Assembly: GCA_964606385.1 (NCBI GenBank) | Contig: CAZSFZ010000012.1 | Location: forward strand, 1 to 63,030 | Length of the DNA: 63,030 bases | Source of the DNA: Aquincolibacterium sp964606385 | GTDB taxonomy: Bacteria; Omnitrophota; Omnitrophia; Omnitrophales; Aquincolibacteriaceae | Direction: 5' to 3' | Shown here: positions 55,007 to 61,523 of the stretch, one piece after another | How the letters are laid out: each line of letters begins with the position of its first letter | Numbering within the stretch: position 1 is the first letter of the stretch | Made by a program: the position numbers and the translations under genes | Notes under the pieces: generated by a model | Databases searched by the model: none | Seen by the model: only the letters and a program-made list of their open reading frames with translations | Told to the model about the DNA's origin: nothing

Positions 55007-55978
55007 TCAACCCTTGTGCGGAACCGCTTTTTGAAACAAAATTCGGTTGTTCCGGGTTGCCCAAAAGGCTTGCTGACGCTGACCATCGGTAAAGCAAGCG
55101 TAGTGCTCAGGCGAAGATAAAACTACCGAATAGGCGCTCCGAGTTAACTGTTCCGCCTGCAGGACGATCCACCAATAGGACTTCCAGATCGTATCCCCAT
55201 CCCCCAAATCCTTCAGATGGTCCAAGCGAGACTTGAGAAAGAAAATATTGTTAATGATCGCAGCCGCCTTACTCGGCGACAAGAGCTTGGGCTGGTCCTG
55301 AGGCCAGAAACACTTGATCCGGGATAGAAAATATTCTTTCTGCCGCCCTTCCGGTGAGCAGATAAGCGCCTCCAGTGCCAGAATGAAGCAAGTCAACCGG
55401 TGCCGAATGTCGTATTCTTGCAACCCACGACAAAAAAGATCCACCCCTTCCATGAAACGCTTGCTTCGATCACAAGCCTCCTTACCGCAATGCAATGGGA
55501 TCAGCTTAGCTGCGAAATCGGTCCACCGGTAAAAGATCTCTCGGGTCAAAGGACGATCATTCTTGCCGGAGCCTTCTGTGTCGAACCAGCCAGACTCTTT
55601 AAAAGACTCACTAAGCTGCCAAATCCCGCTCTCAAGGCGGCTATACAAGAAATAAGCCTCTAGGTGACACCCAAAAGAAAAGGCGATCTTAAGGGCCTGC
55701 CAGTAGTCAGAAGGCCAAGAAAGCGCCTTTCCATCATCAGGGATATCCTTTTCAACCGTTACGACCCATTGGCGCGTATGGCAAAAAGAATCAACATGCT
55801 GCTCCCATCCCCGTGTTCCCAGCCGGGCCTTCCACTCTTCGCGCGCGAAGGGCGCCATGAAAGCATCTATGTCTTTAACAAAATCGATCGACACACCCGG
55901 GGCAACGTCAAAATGGTCTGCTCCGGTCTCGTTTGGCGCGTCAGTCTGTATAATTAAAAGTCCGATCGCTTTATTCAT
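55007..55978 (-). CDS. Hypothetical protein, possibly with a HEPN-like helical domain
   Basis: 323 residues, soluble. The C-terminal half contains D-I-R-H-R-L-T-C-F-I-L-A-L-E-A-L-I-C-S-P-E-G and F-L-S-R-I-K-C-F-W, reminiscent of the helical ALE-containing region in ApeA/HEPN-type proteins of defence loci, but the R-x4-6-H catalytic motif is not obvious. Its base composition is more GC-rich than that of its neighbours, so it may have joined the element separately. A 115-base spacer separates it from the DruA-like gene on the same strand. Confidence 0.45.
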   Translation of the reverse strand: MNKAIGLLIIQTDAPNETGADHFDVAPGVSIDFVKDIDAFMAPFAREEWKARLGTRGWEQHVDSFCHTRQWVVTVEKDIPDDGKALSWPSDYWQALKIAFSFGCHLEAYFLYSRLESGIWQLSESFKESGWFDTEGSGKNDRPLTREIFYRWTDFAAKLIPLHCGKEACDRSKRFMEGVDLFCRGLQEYDIRHRLTCFILALEALICSPEGRQKEYFLSRIKCFWPQDQPKLLSPSKAAAIINNIFFLKSRLDHLKDLGDGDTIWKSYWWIVLQAEQLTRSAYSVVLSSPEHYACFTDGQRQQAFWATRNNRILFQKAVPHKG

Positions 55979-56008
55979 GCGGGCGCTCTCGAATTAACTG
56001 GGGGAGGA

Positions 56009-56587
56009 TTATATAATTTTCAGCTTACTAAGTATCAACAAAAGAAGATAGATGCTGCCAAGAATAAGGGCGATTTTAATAAGGGCGTCCTTTGAAGACG
56101 CAACATCCTTGATGAATTTGAGCAGCTTCAGGGTCGTAGGCTTGAGTGATTCGTCGATCGCAGAGCTGAGCGATTTCAGTATCACTGGCCGTTCACCGAG
56201 ATAACGAATAAAAATAAATAGCGCAACAAGAATAAATACTGCTAAAACCATTCGAGGAGAAATCTCCAAAACTTCAAATATTTTGCGAGCTTTTTCCCTT
56301 CTGCCTCGGTAGGCTTCCAAAGACATATTATTGCGTTTAGCGTTCAGAGAATCCTTGGCTATGTCTTCTTTGGCGAAAACGTCATATATGTTTTCGTTTT
56401 GTCGAATCGCAGGCGGGGTTACCGCTGCCTCAGACCCTTCAATCGCGGGTTGAAGACCAAAGAAATGTTTAGCAATGCGTTCTTCCCCAAAGCTGGAGGA
56501 AATAATTAGCAGGCAAAAAAAGACAGCCCCGAGCGTCCATAAAACGTAAAAGAATTTTTTGTGCTTGGTTAGGAAGGGATCGGTCAT
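56009..56587 (-). CDS. Two-TM membrane protein of unknown function
   Basis: 192 residues from ATG 56587, overlapping the stop of the DUF2569 gene (ATGA). Helices near 14-32 (FYVLWTLGAVFFCLLIISS), 115-135 (MVLAVFILVALFIFIRYLG) and at the C-terminus (IALILGSIYLLLLILSKL). The loop between the first two is polar and helical. No family is recognised. Confidence 0.65.
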   Translation of the reverse strand: MTDPFLTKHKKFFYVLWTLGAVFFCLLIISSSFGEERIAKHFFGLQPAIEGSEAAVTPPAIRQNENIYDVFAKEDIAKDSLNAKRNNMSLEAYRGRREKARKIFEVLEISPRMVLAVFILVALFIFIRYLGERPVILKSLSSAIDESLKPTTLKLLKFIKDVASSKDALIKIALILGSIYLLLLILSKLKII

Positions 56588-57057
56588 ACGCCCCTTGTCA
56601 AAATCGCCTGCTCTCCAAAAGTCTGTTTTACCCTTTTGGAGAATTTGAAATACAAAAACCAAACAGAGGCTGTAAACACGGTCATAATCCTGCCGATAAT
56701 GAAATTGCTTAATGCACCATTTGAGGGGATAGTCTTAGTAAATACTAAAAAGAAACAAGCTGTCAGGGAAAGCGTGCAAGCAATCACGCCGAAAAGGAGT
56801 ACCCGCTTCGCTTGGCACGCCGCAGTGGGTTTAAGTTTGAACAATCGATAGGCAACTATGAGCTGGAAAGCGCCATACCCCATAATCGCTACCGCATCTA
56901 GCATGAGATAGGTCATCATGACTGACCATGATTTTGAAAGCACCAAATCGTTGAGCAAAGATCCGCTGCGAAAAAAATTCAATATCCCGCCTAAACCACA
57001 TACAAAGACAAAAAAAGCAAGCCATCCACCAATATGCGTATAACGTACTTCGTTCAT
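56584..57057 (-). CDS. DUF2569-family membrane protein
   Basis: 157 residues, four membrane helices. It opens with I-G-G-W-L-A-F-F and closes with W-F-L-Y-F-K-F-S-K-R-V-K-Q-T-F, both DUF2569 hallmarks. Function of the family is unknown. GAAGGAGG lies upstream. Translationally coupled to the following membrane protein gene. Confidence 0.7.
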   Translation of the reverse strand: MNEVRYTHIGGWLAFFVFVCGLGGILNFFRSGSLLNDLVLSKSWSVMMTYLMLDAVAIMGYGAFQLIVAYRLFKLKPTAACQAKRVLLFGVIACTLSLTACFFLVFTKTIPSNGALSNFIIGRIMTVFTASVWFLYFKFSKRVKQTFGEQAILTRGV

Positions 57058-57089
57058 GACGTCCTCCTTCGCCTCGGATGCGTATGGCG

Positions 57090-57569
57090 CTACTGAAATA
57101 TCTTTTTATTTGGATCTTGGATATTTGATTCGGTGTAGATGTAATTGCGCATAGACTTGAAAATCTCTTGCGGCCAGCTCTTCTCGGTCATATCGCCCCA
57201 GAAACCAAGATCTTTTGACCCTTGAACAAGGATCTTTACGGAGCTGCCATCCGGCTCCTCTTTGATGTAAACGCCTGCGACAATGTTCCAATCGTATTTC
57301 GTCATTCCGTGTTCCCCGATCGCAACGGCTTCATCGTAGTTGGCTCTCTTGATTGTAAAACCGGCATCGGAAAGCCCAGATTTGGCAGCAAGGTAGGCGG
57401 TGCGCTTATCGACACCCTTCAGAAAAAAAACTTCTTCATACTTCGACCAACCGGTTCGGCCCTCATTGGCCGGATTAAAATTGACGTTTCGCGCAGATTG
57501 GGGCATGGAATTGATTGAGGTACAGCCGGTGAGCAAAATAAGCGAAAGTAAAAAAAGCGTGCTTTTCAT
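57090..57569 (-). CDS. Lipoprotein of unknown function
   Basis: 159 residues with a lipobox L-T-G-C at 13-16. The mature part is a small alpha/beta domain (A-Y-L-A-A-K-S-G-L-S-D-A-G-F-T-I, V-A-G-V-Y-I-K-E-E-P-D-G-S-S-V-K-I-L-V). It starts 12 bases from the palindrome at 57581, so it is probably repressed by the Xre protein coded divergently. May be co-transcribed with the two membrane proteins that follow. Confidence 0.7.
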   Translation of the reverse strand: MKSTLFLLSLILLTGCTSINSMPQSARNVNFNPANEGRTGWSKYEEVFFLKGVDKRTAYLAAKSGLSDAGFTIKRANYDEAVAIGEHGMTKYDWNIVAGVYIKEEPDGSSVKILVQGSKDLGFWGDMTEKSWPQEIFKSMRNYIYTESNIQDPNKKIFQ

Positions 57570-57580
57570 GTAGGAATTTT

Positions 57581-57596
57581 ACCATCTATGGATGGT
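57581..57596. promoter_or_regulatory. Palindromic operator 1 of the Xre regulator
   Basis: ACCATCTATGGATGGT, a near-perfect palindrome (one central mismatch), between the divergent lipoprotein and regulator genes. Confidence 0.65.
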
Positions 57597-57625
57597 TTTT
57601 GGAAGAGCTGCAAGATCCCATAATA

Positions 57626-57639
57626 CCATCCATGGATGG
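57626..57639. promoter_or_regulatory. Palindromic operator 2, overlapping the regulator start codon
   Basis: CCATCCATGGATGG, a perfect 14-base palindrome with the same arms as 57581-57596, centred 44 bases away (about four helix turns). The ATG of the Xre gene at 57632 lies inside it. Confidence 0.7.
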
Positions 57640-57853
57640 GTACATTTGTCGCAAGCTGGGAAAGCGGATAAGAGAACTAAGGGATAAGCATGACCTTACT
57701 CAAGAAGAGCTGGCTGCACGTGCAGATATTAGCTTGAAGTACCTTCAAAATCTTGAAGGGAAAAATCCAAAGAAAGCCACCGTCGTTACTTTAAGCAAGC
57801 TTGGAAAAGGTTTCGGTCTTCCTCTTTGGAAGTTTCTAAAATTCCCTCAGTAA
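57632..57853 (+). CDS. Xre-family HTH transcriptional regulator
   Basis: 73 residues from ATG 57632. A lone HTH_3 domain: L-G-K-R-I-R-E-L-R-D-K-H-D-L-T-Q-E-E-L-A-A-R-A-D-I-S-L-K-Y-L-Q-N-L-E. No clear ribosome site precedes the start, so a leaderless or TTG start (57599) remains possible. Its own start codon sits in one operator, which suggests tight self-repression, as in phage-type repressors. Its 3' end overlaps the convergent DUF5681 gene by 68 bases. Confidence 0.85.
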   Translation: MDGYICRKLGKRIRELRDKHDLTQEELAARADISLKYLQNLEGKNPKKATVVTLSKLGKGFGLPLWKFLKFPQ

Positions 57854-58160
57854 GCAGGTTAATTCTTTCCTCAAGATCCATTGGGCTAACCGTAGGTTCC
57901 GAATTTGCTAGAGATCCCATCCTTATTTCACTCTCGTTGTACTGAGGCGGTTTCCCCCAACCCCGATCCAGCAATGCGAGAGATGCCTGAATACGTGCCG
58001 CTTTAGTCGATTTCGGATCGTTCATGATCTCGACCAACGTGTTGATAGCCGCTTCTGTGTGCTCCCTCGCCTTATCCCTGATCGTTATGGCTACCTTAGG
58101 ACGTCCATTCGGATTACCCGATTGTCCCGGTTTAAACATTCCTGCGTGTCTATTCTCCAT
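57786..58160 (-). CDS. DUF5681 protein
   Basis: 124 residues from ATG 58160 (GGAGGTGGGG upstream). N-terminal F-K-P-G-Q-S-G-N-P-N-G-R-P-K then A-R-E-H-T-E-A-A-I-N-T-L-V-E-I-M and A-L-L-D-R-G-W-G-K-P, the DUF5681 signature seen in prophage and island genes, sometimes near terminase genes. Function unknown. Confidence 0.8.
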   Translation of the reverse strand: MENRHAGMFKPGQSGNPNGRPKVAITIRDKAREHTEAAINTLVEIMNDPKSTKAARIQASLALLDRGWGKPPQYNESEIRMGSLANSEPTVSPMDLEERINLLTEGILETSKEEDRNLFQACLK

Positions 58161-58228
58161 TGTCCCCACCTCCATGGATATTCTATACTAGTACATTAAA
58201 TTCTTGGATAAGAAAGATGTGGTGATTA

Positions 58229-58864
58229 GTGGAAAAAGGCAATGAGAGATTCGACAGAGAACAGGCTGAGAGAAAACAGGCTTGGGACATACTCCAAAAC
58301 ATCCCTGAATTTATAGCAGACCGTAAAAAAGCCAGTGAATTTAATAAAATCAAAGACCAAAACAAAATCAAACAACTGAAAAAGAAATGGGGCTTTTATC
58401 CTCTAGAAGATATTTTAGAATTCACTGACGCCTTTTCAAAATACTCGGTCATAGCGAATCGGTGGGGAAAAGCAGTCGATTTCCATGGCGTAGATATGTT
58501 TTCATTAAACGCTTCTGAGCAATTGGTTGCCCCCGAAGGAAGTCCATGCAAGGGCAAATCCCTCCTTCATAAAATCGATGTCACCATCGATATAACAAGA
58601 TCGGACAGCGCTATTTTGGATGAATTAAGAACAGGAATTGATAGCATACGACGCATTTTTAAAACAAAAATAACGCCAAACAAAAAGCATGACCATTTGG
58701 AATTCTTGATAGGTTTATTGATCGGCATCGGTCTAACAGACGCTGAAATACACGAGCGGCTCACGCCACGCAAGCTATTAAAGCTTGCCTATGATCATGG
58801 GCAGCGAAAATCCCACCGAGAAAAAATTCAAGAACGGTTGAAAACTAGGCGGAAAAAAGTTTAA
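58229..58864 (+). CDS. Hypothetical protein of the element
   Basis: 211 residues from a GTG start at 58229. Highly charged, mostly helical, with Lys/Arg-rich ends (N-terminal K-G-N-E-R-F-D-R-E-Q-A-E-R-K, C-terminal K-S-H-R-E-K-I-Q-E-R-L-K-T-R-R-K-K). No family is recognised. Followed by the SpoVG-like and primase genes on the same strand. Confidence 0.6.
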   Translation: MEKGNERFDREQAERKQAWDILQNIPEFIADRKKASEFNKIKDQNKIKQLKKKWGFYPLEDILEFTDAFSKYSVIANRWGKAVDFHGVDMFSLNASEQLVAPEGSPCKGKSLLHKIDVTIDITRSDSAILDELRTGIDSIRRIFKTKITPNKKHDHLEFLIGLLIGIGLTDAEIHERLTPRKLLKLAYDHGQRKSHREKIQERLKTRRKKV

Positions 58865-58914
58865 TTTCTTTCCGCTCCACAGCAGCATTCCTTGCCATTT
58901 AAGATTGTCGCATT

Positions 58915-59244
58915 ATGGAAAACGCGGCAATCAACTTATCAGATATTCAGATCATTCCAATCAAGCCTCGCGATGGCCTTTTGGCCTTCGTATCTTTCCT
59001 ACTTAATAGCCAGTTTTTCTGCGGGAATATAGCTATTCACTCCCGCCCTGATGGCAATCTCAGACTTGTTTATCCGCAAAAACTTCTTCCGAATGGAAAA
59101 ACCATTAACTGTTTTCATCCCGTGGATCAGCAGGTAGCAAATACAGTTTTAGAACAGGTTTCAGATGCTTATCTGCACCTTATTTCAAAATGTGGCCAAA
59201 ATGCGACTATTTGTGAGGATCGAGATGAGACCCTTCGAAAATAA
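58915..59244 (+). CDS. SpoVG-like protein
   Basis: 109 residues. I-I-P-I-K-P-R-D-G-L-L-A-F-V-S-F, N-I-A-I-H-S-R-P-D-G-N-L-R-L-V-Y-P and the C-terminal N-G-K-T-I-N-C-F-H-P-V match the SpoVG fold, a small nucleic-acid-binding protein. Copies like this are common in mobile elements next to replication genes. Its 3' end overlaps the primase start by 20 bases. Confidence 0.82.
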   Translation: MENAAINLSDIQIIPIKPRDGLLAFVSFLLNSQFFCGNIAIHSRPDGNLRLVYPQKLLPNGKTINCFHPVDQQVANTVLEQVSDAYLHLISKCGQNATICEDRDETLRK

Positions 59245-61195
59245 TCCCCCATTGAAACCGCAGCACACCACGAACAGCGCAAATATTCCTGAGGAATTGA
59301 AAAAGCTCTCTCAATGGGTCGGCTTCAATTTTGAGTGGGATGCAAAAAGAAAGAAGTGGAAAAAAGTTCCATATCAAACCAATGGAAGACGGGCCAGCAC
59401 AACAAATCCGACGCATTGGAGTTCCTACAAAGAAATTGAATTTTACGCATGCTCTCTTGAAGCTGCCGATGGAATCGGTTTTGTATTTACATCAAAAGAT
59501 CCTTATTGCGGGATTGATTTAGACCATTGCGTTGATCCTACAACTAAAGAAATTTCATCATGGGCACTTAAATGGATCGAGCTATTTTCATTTTCAGGCG
59601 CTTACATGGAATATTCGCCATCTGGCACGGGGATCAAAATTTTCACAAAAGCAAAACTTCCATTCCATGGCCGAAAAAACGGCGACATAGAAATATACGA
59701 TCAGGCGCGCTATTTCACGGTTACTGGGAACGTATACGGATTATGTCAAAAAGAAATCCCAAACCAGCAAGCTGCTGTGGACCAACTCCTCGATGAGGTT
59801 TTCAGTAACCAGCCTAAAACAACCACTAATAAAATCGCGCCACTGAGCGGCAATGAATTAACGAGCGAAGAACTCAACTTGCTCATCCAAAAAGCTAAAA
59901 AAGCAGAAAATGGTGAAAAATTTTTAAAACTTTTTAACGGTGATTATGAGGATTATCACAAATCACAATCGGAGGCTGATGCCTCACTGTGTACCATGTT
60001 CGCCTTTTACACGGACTGCAATGAAATGGCGATTGATCAGTTGTTTCGAGAATCACATTTATACCGTGAAAAATGGGAGCGACCTGATTATCGGACCGGG
60101 ACAATCAGAAATGCTATCGATTTCTACAAAAAATCAAGAAACAAGCTGTTCGCTGACAGCATTGTTTCGCCAGACAAATCCCACCTCGAAAATGTTGAGC
60201 CTTTACCTCTTATCCACATAGTAGATGTAGAAGAAAAGGACTTAGAATTTCTAGTCGAAGGTTTGTGGGTTCTTGACAGTGTTGGCTTTATTTCTGCTCA
60301 GCCCAAATCTGGAAAAACATGGCTTTCGTTGGAAATTGGGATTAGCGTTGCTTCAGGCACAAACGCCTTCGGCCATTTTCCATCCAAGCGAGGAAAGGTT
60401 ATCGCGTTTAACGCGGAAGATGATCCCGCACGAGGTACGCGCCAACGCATAGCCGGTCTTTGCGCATCCAAAAAGCTGGCTCTCAAAGACATCGATTTTC
60501 ATCTTATCAATGTTCCTTCACTACTAATCGACGATACGGAGACACAAAAGCGGATTGAAAAAACTGTTAGTGATCAAAAACCCGCCCTTATCATTCTCGA
60601 TCCTCTCTTTAACTTGCATTCCAAGGATGAAGACAAATCCAAAGAATTATCAGAAATATTACATTTCTTACGTCTACTAAATCGCACTTACAAGTGTTCG
60701 ATTCTGCTTGTTTGCCATGATAAAAAACCATCTGGCAACAAGAATCAATCTACGCGACGAGAATCTCAAACGCGAGGATCAAATTCTTTGGAAGGTTGGG
60801 CCGACAATCTTATTTTTGTTGATGATGAAGACAAAACTAACGCGATTTCAAGAGTATACATACGCCACCGAAACGCACCGCTGACAGAGCCTTTTTACTT
60901 CCAGCTCCTTACGGAAACCCAAGATAAGAAAATTAAAGTAGCCGCTCTCCATAAAATGGATTCACAAGGTCTATTGTTTCAAAAAGATCTTAAGCTCCAA
61001 CAAATTATTACAACTGCTATGAGCGGAAAAGGCGCCATGCGAAGAGATGACCTCCGCAGCCAATTAAAGATTAGAAAAAACGATTTCGATGTAGCTTTTA
61101 ACGCAATGATTTGCTCCGGAGAAATCATTGAACTTGTTGATGAAAAAGATAAAAGAAAAAAGCGGTATCAATACCGGAGTTCAACGGGAACTTGA
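59225..61195 (+). CDS. Primase-helicase (Prim-Pol plus RecA-like RepA ATPase)
   Basis: 656 residues from ATG 59225 (GAGGATCGAG upstream). N-terminal archaeo-eukaryotic-primase-like domain: W-V-G-F-N-F-E, G-I-G-F-V-F, catalytic G-I-D-L-D-H (D98, D100), Y-S-P-S-G-T-G-I-K-I-F and R-Y-F-T-V-T-G-N. A helical linker follows, then a RepA/RecA-type ATPase with Walker A Q-P-K-S-G-K-T-W near 360, V-I-A-F-N-A-E-D-D and L-I-I-L-D-P-L. C-terminal winged-helix-like tail. It should initiate and unwind element DNA after excision. Confidence 0.88.
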   Translation: MRPFENNPPLKPQHTTNSANIPEELKKLSQWVGFNFEWDAKRKKWKKVPYQTNGRRASTTNPTHWSSYKEIEFYACSLEAADGIGFVFTSKDPYCGIDLDHCVDPTTKEISSWALKWIELFSFSGAYMEYSPSGTGIKIFTKAKLPFHGRKNGDIEIYDQARYFTVTGNVYGLCQKEIPNQQAAVDQLLDEVFSNQPKTTTNKIAPLSGNELTSEELNLLIQKAKKAENGEKFLKLFNGDYEDYHKSQSEADASLCTMFAFYTDCNEMAIDQLFRESHLYREKWERPDYRTGTIRNAIDFYKKSRNKLFADSIVSPDKSHLENVEPLPLIHIVDVEEKDLEFLVEGLWVLDSVGFISAQPKSGKTWLSLEIGISVASGTNAFGHFPSKRGKVIAFNAEDDPARGTRQRIAGLCASKKLALKDIDFHLINVPSLLIDDTETQKRIEKTVSDQKPALIILDPLFNLHSKDEDKSKELSEILHFLRLLNRTYKCSILLVCHDKKPSGNKNQSTRRESQTRGSNSLEGWADNLIFVDDEDKTNAISRVYIRHRNAPLTEPFYFQLLTETQDKKIKVAALHKMDSQGLLFQKDLKLQQIITTAMSGKGAMRRDDLRSQLKIRKNDFDVAFNAMICSGEIIELVDEKDKRKKRYQYRSSTGT

Positions 61196-61454
61196 TACCG
61201 GAAGTGCATTATTTCCAGTACCCTCCCTTATAAAGGGTACTGGAATACTATATAGAGGTAATCTCTTGAGAGAGGCTCTTAAAAAGCAATTGGGCTTTTG
61301 TTACGAGGAATGGGGCGCCTCTGTGAATTCGCAGGAATTAGACACCTCAGCCAATTCCTTATTGTCCTTTGTGTCCCTCCTCATGGAAACTGATCAAAAG
61401 AACGGATTCCAAGTCCTAAAATCATCCTTTAATCCTAAAGATCATAATGAATGA
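61140..61454 (+). CDS. Doubtful small ORF downstream of the primase
   Basis: 104 residues, overlapping the 3' end of the primase frame by 56 bases. Sequence is polar without a recognised domain (L-L-R-E-A-L-K-K-Q-L-G-F-C-Y-E-E-W). Kept as a weak call because the same stretch otherwise holds no gene. Confidence 0.25.
   Translation: MKKIKEKSGINTGVQRELDTGSALFPVPSLIKGTGILYRGNLLREALKKQLGFCYEEWGASVNSQELDTSANSLLSFVSLLMETDQKNGFQVLKSSFNPKDHNE
61163..61245. repeat. Cluster of inverted repeats after the primase gene
   Basis: CGGTATCAA at 61163-61171 pairs with TTGATACCG at 61192-61200, and a 12-base stem TTCCAGTACCCT / AGGGTACTGGAA with a 9-base loop lies at 61213-61245. Such structures next to a replication gene may be a terminator or part of an origin; neither is proven. 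Confidence 0.5.
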
Positions 61455-61523
61455 CGAGCACCACTTATTTGCATAAAATAGATACTGCTAACAGAGTGAT
61501 AACAGTAAAGAAGCGGAGAAAAT

